A stretch of 56,016 nucleotides of DNA, taken from the NCBI GenBank assembly GCA_900772565.1, contig CAAHET010000094.1:1-56016 (forward strand), read 5' to 3'. The notes under the pieces are model-generated. The model was given only the letters and a program-made list of their open reading frames with translations. It searched no databases and was not told the DNA's origin. Made by a program: the position numbers and the translations under genes. This stretch comes from an uncultured Faecalibacterium sp. Lineage in GTDB: Bacteria > Bacillota > Clostridia > Oscillospirales > Ruminococcaceae. Positions within the stretch are counted from its first letter, which is position 1; each line of letters begins with the position of its first letter. This document shows, piece by piece, positions 10,401 through 17,098 of the stretch.

Positions 10401-12093
10401 AGGCGGTCACAAAGGTCTCCGGCTTCAAAAGCGCCTCGGCCGCTTCCGTGTCCCCGCCCAGTACGGCATCAATGGCGGTGTCTGCGTAGGTCTCCACAAA
10501 GGCCTGCACCGCGTTGTCCACGCCGCCGGTCAATGCGTTCGCAACCGCCGGGTAATTCTGCTTGAATGTGCTGTCCCCGCCAAGGCCGCGCACCCATCCC
10601 GCGATCTGCGCCGCCAGCGTGTTCTTTGCATAGTCCGCGCCCATGCTCTGGGCAAGGTCTGCCACGCCTACGCTGTTGATAGCCCATCCCGCGCCAAACT
10701 TTGCAAGTCCGGTGGCAAGCGTCTTGCCTGCGCTCTGCCCCTTTTCCACGCTCTGTCCCATGCTCTCTGCCGCGCCCTGGGCGCTCAGCACCGGCAGCAC
10801 CAGATACGGGCTTATGCCCGCCACCGCAAGGTTCTCCGCCGCACTGCTTGTAATGCCCATAGCAGTCCGCGCCGCCGGGCTCATGCCCGCCTGCGCTGCC
10901 GCCGTGTGCCGCTGGCCGTAGTCGTACAGCTTGTAACCCAGAAGATCCTTGTCCGCACTGTCCGTCACCTTTGCCCCCGCAATGCGGCTGCGCATGGTGT
11001 CGATCTCCGCCTGCGTGTATCCCTTTTCCAAAAGCTCTGCGTCGGTGTATGGCTGCATACTCGTTGCCGTGCTGCCCTGCTGGGCGTAGGTAGTCTTGCC
11101 GCCGGTCAGCATTCCCAGCAGCTTCTCCTGCCGTGTATCCCCCTGCACCTCTTCCCGCAGCGCCTTCCAGTTTTTCCGGGTCTCCATCTCGTTCCAGATG
11201 CTCACCCCAAGGTTCTCGCCCACCAAAAGCGGCGCTGCCGCTACTGTCGCCGCAATGCCTTTTGCGGTGTCCGCACCGCGCCGCACAAATACCGCCGCCG
11301 GGTTGTATGCCGGGTACTCGGTCAGGTACTGCCGCGCCTCGTTGATTTCCTGCTGGCTGTACCCCATCCCCCGCAGCTGCTCGTCCGTGTACTTTGCCTT
11401 TGTTTCCTTCTCCCCGCCCGCGCTGCGGCTCGTGCCGCTCTGGGCGTAGCTGGTGTACGCGCCGCCGCCCGCACCTACCGTGGGCGCTCTGGCGCTGGTC
11501 CCCTGCTGGGCGTAGCTGGTGTAGTCCTGCTCCTTCTGCCGCATCAGGTCCACCAGCTCCCGGTGCCGCGTGTCCGCATCCATCCACAGGTTCCACCTGT
11601 CAAAGTCGTCCCGCTTTACAGCATTGGCTGCCTGTGCCCGCTGCTGCGGGGTGTTGTCCCCGCCCGCGTAGTTCCAGTCCGGTTCGTAGTCCTCCTGCCG
11701 GTCGGTCTTTACCGGGCTGCCGGTGGCCGTGCCCAGCACGCTGTCCAGCACCTCGTCCGCCAGCTTCTTGCTGTCCAGCGTCCCCAGCTGCCGTGTGCCG
11801 CCGCCCATCCAGCGGGTATCCGTGCTGCCCTGCGGCAGCTGCACCCGGGTCTGCAAGGGGCTTTCCGTGGCCGTCCGCACCCCGCTGCCTCTCTGGCTCT
11901 GCACCATCCGGCTGCGCACACTGTCCGTCTCTTTCTGCTCCTGTTCGCTCTGCGCCTGCACCTTCTGGCGGTATGCCCGCACATCCTCTGCGGTCATAGT
12001 CTTGGTTTCCACGCTCCGGTCTTTGTCTTGGCTGCTTTTTCCTCCGCTCATTTTCTGCCGGTACGCCCGTACCTGTGCTGCCGTCATTGCCAT
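1414..12093 (-). CDS. Giant (3559 aa) polyvalent virion protein with metallopeptidase motif
   Basis: It starts at ATG 12093 behind AAAGGAG. The N-terminus has two copies of a xVRAYRQK motif (residues 4-15 and 33-45) and repeated TxYAQxG units. Glycine/alanine-rich hydrophobic segments lie near residues 280, 430 and 580, and an Ala/Gln-rich linker at 600-790. A zinc-metallopeptidase-like motif HEDFH sits at about residue 1003, with a downstream EELVAD near 1060. A domain at about 1190-1340 resembles the barnase/EndoU/RelE-like nuclease domains of polyvalent proteins. A conserved domain beginning with MPSPSIAVV lies near 1426, a long coiled coil at about 2240-2400, and a hydrophobic segment (NYAGAVLTLNPGVAIAQAA) near 2935. 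Proteins of this class are thought to be packaged and ejected with the DNA; that role is inferred. Gene position after the internal virion proteins fits. Confidence 0.8.
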   Translation of the reverse strand: MAMTAAQVRAYRQKMSGGKSSQDKDRSVETKTMTAEDVRAYRQKVQAQSEQEQKETDSVRSRMVQSQRGSGVRTATESPLQTRVQLPQGSTDTRWMGGGTRQLGTLDSKKLADEVLDSVLGTATGSPVKTDRQEDYEPDWNYAGGDNTPQQRAQAANAVKRDDFDRWNLWMDADTRHRELVDLMRQKEQDYTSYAQQGTSARAPTVGAGGGAYTSYAQSGTSRSAGGEKETKAKYTDEQLRGMGYSQQEINEARQYLTEYPAYNPAAVFVRRGADTAKGIAATVAAAPLLVGENLGVSIWNEMETRKNWKALREEVQGDTRQEKLLGMLTGGKTTYAQQGSTATSMQPYTDAELLEKGYTQAEIDTMRSRIAGAKVTDSADKDLLGYKLYDYGQRHTAAAQAGMSPAARTAMGITSSAAENLAVAGISPYLVLPVLSAQGAAESMGQSVEKGQSAGKTLATGLAKFGAGWAINSVGVADLAQSMGADYAKNTLAAQIAGWVRGLGGDSTFKQNYPAVANALTGGVDNAVQAFVETYADTAIDAVLGGDTEAAEALLKPETFVTALQSGLTGGASGALGGAVGTGLGAMSAQIDYKAQQVQAQQQAAQLAQEYRAMEKRALEPGESAAQAQRTAEQQVDAVQAAQQVQREKAAAAQTADAAPVSDNAAVQQFEQMAQAQQLTGKTIRMFAPEAGNEANRAAFEAAYGVQLPDTAAATRRTLREVAAQRVQSEETAAQTAQQAAEEALGEQSPLTVPASQSAAQERSSPEGGSLSQRNVEKAGESVETVQPVQAGEADTTQSGALRETYGLRQQSLTEKQRSVQRELSRWKVSRGASETISRMVPDSIADLDRYTSAASCMYRLGQMEGVKTFDKALELAGSTSGLAGFTNYVLQQPGGKEALQAAWLQGQGETEAAGGLGGALSSQSTSGEGRVIWKGSLRTADEMATQLIRLNAESTGTDAILQSVLRGPDGTPSKRVKAYIDTETGRIFFADGNENVFATILHEDFHWYNALDAEGAKALMDRALEYLAESEGYENVDRMIRDKMQDYAAQNLTYEQAAEELVADSWSGIFETVEDMTRWAQFQREQADKNAGKAGTITKAVNAVKQLLNSIISKAKEILTIDPENRAALHAKNLAQAQKKALQDAYFAHAEKAMDNLRAAKENAAAIEGNGAAKGVRFQLAEGEETLEKQLNEHLKQLDRMEPVATITGNEVAYGATNKENAENIARYFESIGGKVERDGFGVVELSRKGAKATVQHGNGPVKQIAAAAIPDVIRYGEQIGTTENWKGRGYNTHTFVAPVTVGGTTIYEAVIVNEYVVPNAANKFYVHEVCGSDGSLLTLENGKITKKESNLTSVFKTEQGGDAPKLLSDTTITQDAAESKGNNAAVQKTVRFAFSAPVEVDGQKELVAVHNLTEQNLREALQLGGMPSPSIAVVKAREGHTKYGPVSLVFGSDTIDPMVDKANRVYGADAWTPTRPGVEYEVNYDAMRDFENRVYEASWEAFDGKFVNSAAVQRAGVDEASSLSREELAQKMQRDTGVQLAYLKDKGITVEPVYRMEQEQFDSIGNDALEAVVRHTGEAALKEAFEGGDIDRLDKLADAAADALEEKYTHGALEGQNKRWMLRINKLRNENRGRLYQMLEHAYKMVTDTSAGKQTLDVEATRNAIREKAPEQKVEQWVYDKLEGVLGEKGIRNEKEPFTPSGKKRSFAQLHNPYTLENLVKAMNSQNARGQDVWGVSASTLMSTTTAEYKNLDEVRADKGRLQQMPEAEYKKLLEDADSQIEQVIRMLRKETTPHSDNSFEEQEILGEILLRAAQGKHTAASIGKAFAKEDYVISKDAAQRILKLYKDVAKIPTGYFEAKPQRAVGFDEVRAAILPDNASEALVQQLKDAGVPVQLYKAGDDEARTAALNKVPNVRFELAQQADREAKGSDQRQASRAIADKAAALDTLGQFFGLTRGVKVSRDSLEGLAVRWTRTNGSRADRTKLANEAQVLVEYLKAEGADMTKAQALAETLAGEVLDGATYRNSELWDEYPELHKLEYTVNKTGAAKAELVRRYGSWGEAVAEARRHGVTLRQAEGVRDGNPAEQYESIVNDMSAAGYVRDGARALWRSAAEQAGVDGALSMESTEWLDVLMNLHDAIKPKMMSRFADEAEYEDARVELAGRMLGDVMNVPEMTDAEAIFEGIMQHNMQVARAAAGTEERAAEVSRELKGIQKGQKALFREKLAQNRRDAGQHAEVQKAKANAKAEKQLNDILETQGVDITNLGDLNEKMTVLRESYERAWKEEAKRLKAERQEMLDEAKLEVKRLRSEKNELAWQLRQETRRADTAEYSLIVQENEIAEWEAESERKREAFAEKQAQRNALAIEAAQQQRDEDIAVAKALAEKRVKKAREGREMDKVRRSVQRNAAALNQLVLRPSPGKYVQQSLIVQAAEAAKMANQAVLNDRAVNRLTALQDSINRSMGTDSAPTAMTEDWKKSGVPVLIQTLRDDMTAAKEARLAKLREQLAEAEALPESEKAEMLRDRLKARIRDTENRTYLPLTLEQMRMLNAITSSTLHVIRTANKTLSLAKAEEVDKIAVTAAGEVQDSKGNHPGGALDGLHNLLTKYNLDMLGAERVFRMIGGYAKDGQMEKLARMLNDGQRRQTEITIEGEKKFSNVTGKEHLKEMAEFAGPGAKLVDIGLVDSKGEAVPLTHAQLCSLYMHLQNKDSVEHLMTGGMVLPDAKLYSAGDIEQAYQKGQTVQLGMLKDAEGNPMPDSVLNTVEAALTDYDRAWIEDMKDFYNHYTTDLINETSMQLLGYNRAQVKNYYPIAVDKGVLATQIEGLNLDATIEGRGFLKNRVKSSKPILLEECSSVVQRSLRDTAAYAGLALPIRDVQKVLNSNVETADGLGNLKNKIIKEQWGKGTVDYINDLLTDLQTTQRRRDNGVSRMAARLRGNYAGAVLTLNPGVAIAQAASLPTAGAVLGMDTMAAVVPFVKNLSAKQRAALEAEITQHGDALLEYRKRGSQRGELASIGRDGSLAEKAMDKLPKALTGWINGMDEITVAALWEGSKAYVKNHPAEFSAEAAKAGSEEYWKAVNETYQKVIERTQPNYTVMQRAGIQRNPDEFVKAFTMFTTQRFQNYGILADAVMDYKTQSARYKAQQSAENREQVQRAGKQLNRAVVSQVTQTAVFALMKIGADFLLHRWDREQDENGDVTLESMLKRFTALFTESAAGNFLFGSELYSAVDNAMSGKDYDVVSATNISAVNDLMGDVTKWFAEWRRDTSGMTEAQLEAHEDRLHTRTFNLIEDGMEIAGVPYGNGRKLVDAVQGYWGDIQTVARGGKFSFNALPESATGQYDRLYEAYANGDTGEAQAAMEKLGAMGKESEVYSQLKRRLVQYDPDVQEAAQARNNGNDARREQLTRQIIREMYETMGIDQRAKADAAKREAVIDMVTGAVEQKGDTLLKGDGESVTDALEQALESVRAKDAQEELDRLLRAGKSLSSVKSKITAVCKQEYVAGSEYDREQLGEMLLALRDADNNPLYTQKTLDGWVSDAEKKSKAQTDDPWADLR
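9780..9846 (+). repeat. Palindromic repeat copy inside the giant protein gene
   Basis: The segment has the same layout as the intergenic repeats elsewhere in the window: a CCCCC/GGGGG arm ending in GGGGGAGCT, a long variable stem (CCGTTCCTGCG pairing with CGCAGGAACGG), then GGTGAGAGGG. It is translated in frame within a low-complexity linker of the giant protein, near residue 760 (about 749-771), so it adds a tolerated peptide insert. Confidence 0.55.
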
Positions 12094-12105
12094 GCCGTTT
12101 CTCCT

Positions 12106-13419
12106 TTACTCTGCGTTATTAAAAAACCGCGCGATCTCTTCATCCGTAAAGCCCTGATTCATCAGCTGGTTCATGATCTCGTTCTGGCTCTTCCCGCCGG
12201 CGATGCTCTGGTTCACAACCTTCTGCCCATATTCCAGCCGGCTGTCCGTCAGCCACCCCGCGTCTGTCAGGGTCTTTTTGTAAAAGCTGTACATCGGGTC
12301 CGTGCTGGCCATCCCCTTAAACGCCTTGGACATACTCATCAGCTGGCTGTTGGTAAATCCGCTGCTGCCGGTCTTGCTGCCGGAAGAACTGCTTCTGCGG
12401 CTCCCGCTGCTTTTGCTGCTTCCGCTCGTCCCCGTGATCGCACTCTTCTGCCGCGCCAGCTCCAGCGCGCTGGCGTTCTGCCGCCCGGCAATTTCGCTGT
12501 AGCTGTCCACCATGCTCGGCAAAAGCCCATAATACGAGCCGTAGGTGCCCGCCGTCTTTTCCTCTCCCCTTGCCATCAGGTCGCCCATTTCCAGCAGTGC
12601 GCTTGCCCGCTCTCGGTCTGCCTGCGTCATGCCGCTCCATGTGTCGATCATTCCCTGATCCACCCCGTAAACGTCTGCAATTGCCCTCGCCATGTCCGGC
12701 TGTCCAGCTTCCATGTAACTCTGGATCGTGTTCAGCGCCGTGATCCGGTTCTGTTTTTCCTGCTGATCCAGCTTGGCTTCCATTTCCTTCTCCCTAAAAT
12801 CGTTCTCCCACTGCTGCTGCGTGTAGCCCATATATCCGTTGTATCCTTCCAGCACCACGCTGCCAATGCCCTTGAGGATGTTCCAGAGATTGCTCTTCGC
12901 GTCCTCGCCTTCCTGCCGCGCCTGCCCTACCCGTCCGTACAGGTAGTTGCGCCAGCTCTGTGCATTTGCCGTGTCCTGCGCCGCCGCACCGCGCTCCATG
13001 CTGTCCTGCCCCAGCAGGGTGCTTACCATGTCGGTGTTTCCCGCAAGCTCGTTCTGCCACTGCTGCAGTGCCTTGCTGCGCAGCGCGGCCAGCGCCGTGC
13101 CCGCGCTGGCGGTCTGGTCTTGCGCCGTCTGGTTCACCACGCTCTGCGTCCAGTCCGTGCCGTACCCGCTGCCAAGGCTCTGCGCCGTACCCAGCGTTGC
13201 CGCTGCACCGTCTGCCGCGTTTCCTGCCACCTTGTCCCGGTAGCTCTGGTACGCCTCGTTCAGCACGGCATCGGTCACGCCCGTGTCATTCAGCCCGTTG
13301 ATCTTATCCAGCCGGTCATTCACCCGCCCGGTGTACCCGCTCTCGTATGCGCCCGGCACTTCCTGTTCGGCCTGTGTCAGTCTGTCCTTTGCATTCTTCA
13401 ACTTCTTCATCGTGCTCAT
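12106..13419 (-). CDS. Putative internal virion (ejection) protein, 437 aa
   Basis: The start MSTMKKLKNAKDRL is chosen because AAGGGGG lies upstream and because this N-terminus parallels that of the next gene (both have a helix followed by PGAY-x-S and a Lys/Ile-Asp motif). An earlier in-frame start would overlap the previous gene by about 50 bases. The protein is helical, rich in Gln, Ala and Ser, with a serine-rich stretch near residues 340-365 and no membrane segment. Its position just before the giant polyvalent gene, in a short-tailed phage, suggests an internal core or DNA-ejection protein. No family could be named with certainty. Confidence 0.6.
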   Translation of the reverse strand: MSTMKKLKNAKDRLTQAEQEVPGAYESGYTGRVNDRLDKINGLNDTGVTDAVLNEAYQSYRDKVAGNAADGAAATLGTAQSLGSGYGTDWTQSVVNQTAQDQTASAGTALAALRSKALQQWQNELAGNTDMVSTLLGQDSMERGAAAQDTANAQSWRNYLYGRVGQARQEGEDAKSNLWNILKGIGSVVLEGYNGYMGYTQQQWENDFREKEMEAKLDQQEKQNRITALNTIQSYMEAGQPDMARAIADVYGVDQGMIDTWSGMTQADRERASALLEMGDLMARGEEKTAGTYGSYYGLLPSMVDSYSEIAGRQNASALELARQKSAITGTSGSSKSSGSRRSSSSGSKTGSSGFTNSQLMSMSKAFKGMASTDPMYSFYKKTLTDAGWLTDSRLEYGQKVVNQSIAGGKSQNEIMNQLMNQGFTDEEIARFFNNAE

Positions 13420-13435
13420 GCTCCGCACCCCCTTC

Positions 13436-14044
13436 TTATATTCCCAGCAGCGCCAGAATGCCCTTGATGATCCACGGTGCCGCACTCAATAAAAGCTGTC
13501 CAAAGTTCGTTGCCGTTTGGATGCCGTTTGCCTTTTTCTGCTGCTGTTCGTTATAGGCACTGTCGTACTCGTTCTGCCGGTATTCCAGCCCGTCGTACCA
13601 GTTGTCAAGTTTTTGCTGGTAGGTCTGCCTGTCGCTGCTTTCTGCCCTTTGCAGCCCCGCCAGCTCCGTTTCCAGCCCGTTCTTCTTTGCGTTGTACTCT
13701 CCAAGGCTCTGGTCGTACAGCCCGTCTAGCACGTCGTCTAAGTTCGCCATGGTGGCATCGTAGGCGTTCTGCCCTGCCTGCGTTCCGTAGCTACTGGTGT
13801 ACCCGCCGGTCAGCGCCGCCGCATTGGCCTGCGCGTTCCGATTCGCCTTCTGGGCGTTGCGGCTGTATTGGTCTTTGTACTGCTTGTAAGCCGTGTCCGC
13901 GTCCGGGTCGTAGTCAAAATCGCCTAGCCCCTCCAGTTTACCCATCACGCTGTCGATCTTCGGCTTGTACTGGCTCTGGTATGCACCGGGCTTTGTCAGT
14001 TCGTACCGTTCCAGTTCCGTCTTGGCATCATTCAATCTGCTCAT
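13436..14044 (-). CDS. Putative internal virion protein with C-terminal membrane segment, 202 aa
   Basis: The protein starts MSRLNDAKTELERY and shares the N-terminal pattern of the downstream 437-residue protein, suggesting the two are paralogous or bind a common partner. The middle is helical and Asn/Gln/Tyr-rich. The last 20 residues (LLLSAAPWIIKGILALLGI) form a likely membrane-spanning or membrane-inserting helix, which would suit a protein that helps form a channel during DNA ejection. The gene overlaps the preceding small gene by four bases (ATGA), pointing to translational coupling. The function is inferred from context. Confidence 0.6.
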   Translation of the reverse strand: MSRLNDAKTELERYELTKPGAYQSQYKPKIDSVMGKLEGLGDFDYDPDADTAYKQYKDQYSRNAQKANRNAQANAAALTGGYTSSYGTQAGQNAYDATMANLDDVLDGLYDQSLGEYNAKKNGLETELAGLQRAESSDRQTYQQKLDNWYDGLEYRQNEYDSAYNEQQQKKANGIQTATNFGQLLLSAAPWIIKGILALLGI

Positions 14045-14223
14045 TTTTCCACCTTCTTCAAAAATTCCTCGTTCATGTTCTCTCCGCTCAGGTTCGTCAG
14101 CACATATTCCAGCTGGTCGGTCAGCTGGTATAAATAGTTCTTCAGCGCCCTTGCGTCCTCCGGGTCCATCTTGTCCCCAAACTGCGGCATCGCTATGCCG
14201 CTCAACCCCACCAGACTTGCCAT
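14041..14223 (-). CDS. Small structural-operon protein, 60 aa
   Basis: The gene starts MASLVGLSGIAMPQFG behind AAAGGAG and is coupled to the next gene through an ATGA overlap. The sequence is largely helical and acidic with no recognisable domain. It sits between the tail-tip protein and the putative internal virion proteins, so it is probably a virion component or assembly factor. A palindromic repeat lies immediately upstream. The function is unknown. Confidence 0.55.
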   Translation of the reverse strand: MASLVGLSGIAMPQFGDKMDPEDARALKNYLYQLTDQLEYVLTNLSGENMNEEFLKKVEK

Positions 14224-14246
14224 CTCCGTTCTCCTTTCCTTTAAAT

Positions 14247-14313
14247 AAGGCTCCCTCTGGGAGGGAGCTGTTTCACCGCGCCGCTTTCAGCGGACGGTGA
14301 AACTGAGGGAGTT
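14247..14313 (+). repeat. Palindromic intergenic repeat, copy 1
   Basis: The layout is AAGGCTCCCTC/GAGGGAGCT hairpin, then TTTCACCG with its inverted partner CGGTGAAA around GCCGC, then CTGAGGGAG. It abuts the stop codon of the tail-tip gene. Near-identical copies lie at 16239 and, with GC-richer arms, at 16762 and 25681. Confidence 0.8.
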
Positions 14314-14314
14314 C

Positions 14315-16216
14315 TCATTTTCTCGGCTTTGCCCCCTGCACCCTCGCGCCGCTGCTGTCTGCCAGCGTCAGCGCAAGGCTGCGCAGGGTCATCTGTCCCT
14401 TACCCGTCAGCCGGATGCGCATGGTGTCAAACCGCCTTGGCTCAAACGGCAGGTTCAGTCTCTCGTGGCCGCCCTTCGCCGCGTACGTTGCCACCTTCTC
14501 AAATGGTTTCCCGTCATAGCTCACCGCCAGTGTCACCAGCCCCGTGCCCTCTGCGTCCATCCGCAGTGTCACCCGGCTCACATACTTGTCGTCCGGCACG
14601 CTCATGCCAATGTCGCCGCTCACGACCTCAAACTGCACCACGTCCAGCGCCTCCGGGTCGCTGTCTGCCTCTCGGTCAGGCTCTGTCGCCCACAGGCTGC
14701 TCCCGTCCCACAGGTACAGCTGTCGCCCGCTGCTTGCCATCTCTCGGCCTGCCGCGCCCTCTGCGTGCCACATTCCCTTTTCTGTGTCATACACCAGCAG
14801 TCGCCCCGCCGGGTCGCCCTTCTGCCGCAGGTACAGATAGTACCTCGCATCCAGATACCCCGCCGCCGTCCAGTCCACGCCCTGCATCCGTCCCGGGTCC
14901 AGTGCCGCCGATACCTTTGTCGGCAAACTGCCGTCCCACGCCATCACCCCGTCGGTCGAAAGATAATACAGCGTCTCTGCGATCACACACAAGCTGTGCC
15001 CAGCGTTCGCCGCCACACCTCTGCACCGCACGCTGGAAAGCCGGTACTCGCTGGGCTTCGTGCCGTACAGCCGGTGGATACAGTTTTCTTTAAAAAACAG
15101 CACATACCCAAGGCAGCTTGCCACCGCCGTAAATGGCCCATCGCTGCCCACAGTCACCGCGTAGCTGTCCGCTGCCGTGCCCTGATAGCTGTACCAGTTC
15201 GTGGGGTCGCCCAGCGCACAGCTGTAGATCACGTTCTCCTTTTTGCTGCACCCCCATACCCGGTTATCGCACTCGGTCACAAAATCCAGCTCCGGCACCC
15301 GCCGCTCCAGCGTCATGCTCTCCCCGGTGCTCTCGTTTTCAGTGTGCAGCATATCCTCGCTGCGCCAGCTGCACTGCCCGCGCCGCAGCACCCAACTGCC
15401 GTAAAACCGCTCGGTCACCCCGGTGCGCGCCATGGCCATCACAAGGGCAAAGGGTTCTGCGTCCTTGTCCATCGCCGTCAGTACTACCTTGTCCCCGTCC
15501 AGCTTTCCCAGTGCTTCCCGCACCTGCACCGGAATGCCCTGCACCGTCACCGTGTCCCCGGCGCGGATCACGCCTTTCAGCTCCGGCACCGCCAGCTTCA
15601 CATATTCCAGCAGGACCTGTACCCACTTCCCGGCCTTTTCGTTGTACCTTTCCAGCACGCCATCGCTTGCGTATACCTTCCCGCTCTCGCCGGTCTTTAA
15701 AAACAGCTGCCCGTCCTTGGGGCTCTCCGGCTCCGTCTCCCCGGTAGGTACGCCCTCGTAGATGCTGCCCTCGGCATCGCAGGGGTATACATACACCGCA
15801 CCATCCCCCAGCGCCCATGCCGCGCCCAGTGCGCTCAGCTCTCCCGTCTCGGTGTCAAAGCTCTTTTTGTCCGGCCAGATCAGCACCCGCGTGCCCATGC
15901 CTACCAGTTCTTTCCGGTCATCGGTCAGCACGTTTTCCAGCACCACGGTCTCCCTGCCGTCGTCCGGCGTGTACTCCAGTCCTGTTCCGCAGCACAGCAG
16001 CATCCCGTTCAGGTGGTAAGCCCCGTTCATCCGCTGCATCTGCCGCACCCGCCGCCGGGGTTTTCTCGTCTGTAATGCCGGGTATCCCCGGCTGGAAAAA
16101 TTCATGCTCTCGCTCAGTTCTGCCTCGCTGCACCCGTAGGTCTCGTTCAGCCCGCCGAACGCCCGCAGCAGCTGCCTTGCGCCCGAAATCACGTTCAGGT
16201 TTTTTCCGTCTATCAT
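14315..16216 (-). CDS. Tail-tip / stabilisation-type protein, 633 aa
   Basis: It starts MIDGKNLNVISGARQLL behind GAAAGGATGG. The protein is rich in beta-strand repeats, with GVMAWDGSLPTKVS and related WD-like turns in the middle third, suggesting a beta-propeller-like body. The C-terminal part ends in a basic stretch. Large proteins of this pattern between the connector and the ejection proteins are usual in short-tailed phages and are thought to form the tail knob or stabilise the packaged head. No enzymatic motif was seen. The assignment rests on pattern and position. Confidence 0.55.
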   Translation of the reverse strand: MIDGKNLNVISGARQLLRAFGGLNETYGCSEAELSESMNFSSRGYPALQTRKPRRRVRQMQRMNGAYHLNGMLLCCGTGLEYTPDDGRETVVLENVLTDDRKELVGMGTRVLIWPDKKSFDTETGELSALGAAWALGDGAVYVYPCDAEGSIYEGVPTGETEPESPKDGQLFLKTGESGKVYASDGVLERYNEKAGKWVQVLLEYVKLAVPELKGVIRAGDTVTVQGIPVQVREALGKLDGDKVVLTAMDKDAEPFALVMAMARTGVTERFYGSWVLRRGQCSWRSEDMLHTENESTGESMTLERRVPELDFVTECDNRVWGCSKKENVIYSCALGDPTNWYSYQGTAADSYAVTVGSDGPFTAVASCLGYVLFFKENCIHRLYGTKPSEYRLSSVRCRGVAANAGHSLCVIAETLYYLSTDGVMAWDGSLPTKVSAALDPGRMQGVDWTAAGYLDARYYLYLRQKGDPAGRLLVYDTEKGMWHAEGAAGREMASSGRQLYLWDGSSLWATEPDREADSDPEALDVVQFEVVSGDIGMSVPDDKYVSRVTLRMDAEGTGLVTLAVSYDGKPFEKVATYAAKGGHERLNLPFEPRRFDTMRIRLTGKGQMTLRSLALTLADSSGARVQGAKPRK

Positions 16217-16238
16217 ATTTCCATCCTTTCCTCTAAGA

Positions 16239-16305
16239 AAGGCTCCCTCCCCGAGGGAGCTGTTTCACTGCGCCGCTTTCAGCGGACGGTGAAACTGAGG
16301 GAGTT
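16239..16305 (+). repeat. Palindromic intergenic repeat, copy 2
   Basis: It has the same structure as the copy at 14247 with only a few changes in the first hairpin loop and one in the arm. Its last base overlaps the stop codon of the gene at 16305-16691, so the element is inserted precisely at the end of a coding region. Confidence 0.8.
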
Positions 16306-16691
16306 CAATACCTCCACTGCGCCACGCCCGCCGGTGCAAAGCTGCGCCGCATCCACGCCGCAAACTCCTGCACCGCGTCCGCATACAACTGCATCTCATT
16401 GGCCGCCCGCGCCGTCTCTCCCAGTGCCAGATCCATCTGTGCACACAGCCAGTGCGGGTAGATCGCCCCCGCAAAGGCCTCCGGCACCATCAGCTCTGTG
16501 TCGTACTCCAACCCGTCCCACCAGCTCACGTCCGCGCCCACTGCGTCAAAGTCCCCGCAGCTCGAGCGCTCCACCACCGTTTTGCGCAGCCGCGCATCGC
16601 ACTCCCGCAGCCAGTTCTGCTTCAGCCGGTCATCAAAGTCGTTATTAGGCCGCATCCCATCGGCCATCTCTATCGCCGTCCCCGCCGTCAT
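16305..16691 (-). CDS. Head-tail connector-like protein, 128 aa
   Basis: The start MTAGTAIEMADGMRP follows AAAGGAGAAAAT. The protein is mostly helical with Trp-rich segments (VSWWDGLEYD and HWLCAQMD). Its size, helical character and place between capsid and tail-tip genes match the small head-completion or connector adaptors of short-tailed and other phages. It is separated from the capsid operon by a strong terminator, so it may have a separate promoter or rely on read-through. The family assignment is tentative. Confidence 0.5.
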   Translation of the reverse strand: MTAGTAIEMADGMRPNNDFDDRLKQNWLRECDARLRKTVVERSSCGDFDAVGADVSWWDGLEYDTELMVPEAFAGAIYPHWLCAQMDLALGETARAANEMQLYADAVQEFAAWMRRSFAPAGVAQWRY

Positions 16692-16707
16692 ATTTTCTCC
16701 TTTCTAC

Positions 16708-16748
16708 CAAAAACACCCGGCACAGCATGTGCCTGCCGTACCGGGTGT
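16708..16748 (-). terminator. Intrinsic terminator after the capsid genes
   Basis: On the minus strand, ACACCCGG pairs with CCGGGTGT and is followed by TTTTT. It lies downstream of the 80-residue gene and upstream of the connector gene, and could set a high level of capsid mRNA relative to tail mRNA. Confidence 0.75.
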
Positions 16749-16761
16749 CTATCCTTTAAAC

Positions 16762-16826
16762 AAAGCGCCCCCTTGGGGGAGCTGCTTCACCGCGCCGCAT
16801 CAGCGGACGGTGAAACTGAGGGGGGT
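16762..16826 (+). repeat. Palindromic intergenic repeat, copy 3
   Basis: It has GCGCCCCC/GGGGGAGCT arms, the TTCACCG/CGGTGAA stem with a shortened loop, and a closing CTGAGGGGG. It lies directly downstream of the 80-residue gene. Confidence 0.8.
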
Positions 16827-16840
16827 ATCCCCTTGCGTTC

Positions 16841-17083
16841 TTACAGCCGCTGCAATGCAGGTACGTCCTGCGTTTTAGCCACCGCCGCCGCGATCTTCTC
16901 ATTTGCTGCGTTGTCCATCTCCTCGCTGTGGCGCAGCACCTCGGCCACTGCCGCAGGCACCTCCACGTCCACACCGCGCTGGATCAGATACGCCTCACCG
17001 TTCACGCTCACAAAGCGTGCGCCGGAGTACCGGCCGTTGTCCTTGAACAGATGGATGGTCTCCGTCTTAGCTTTCTCTGCCAT
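16841..17083 (-). CDS. Small conserved structural-operon protein, 80 aa
   Basis: The start MAEKAKTETIHLFKD follows AAAGGAG. The first 55 residues look like a small beta-rich domain (RYSGARFVSVNGEAYLIQRG), followed by a helix. It lies just after the major capsid gene in the same transcription unit, so it could be a head decoration or head-completion protein, or simply a conserved phage protein of unknown role. No catalytic motif is visible. Confidence 0.6.
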   Translation of the reverse strand: MAEKAKTETIHLFKDNGRYSGARFVSVNGEAYLIQRGVDVEVPAAVAEVLRHSEEMDNAANEKIAAAVAKTQDVPALQRL

Positions 17084-17098
17084 CTTCGTTCTCCTTTC

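Noticed and set aside
1414..12093. The giant protein as a virion RNA polymerase like that of phage N4
   Set aside because: Size and capsid family suggested it, but none of the T7-like polymerase motifs could be found on reading; polyvalent-protein domains are seen instead.
3970..13467. A plus-strand open frame of more than 3000 codons opposite the giant protein gene
   Set aside because: It is the GC-rich mirror of the minus-strand gene: full of His, Leu, Arg and Pro, without ribosome binding site or family features.
14297..15700. Long plus-strand open frames opposite the tail-tip, portal and capsid genes (also 17297-19651 and 20578-21744)
   Set aside because: Composition and lack of start signals show they are shadows of the minus-strand structural genes.
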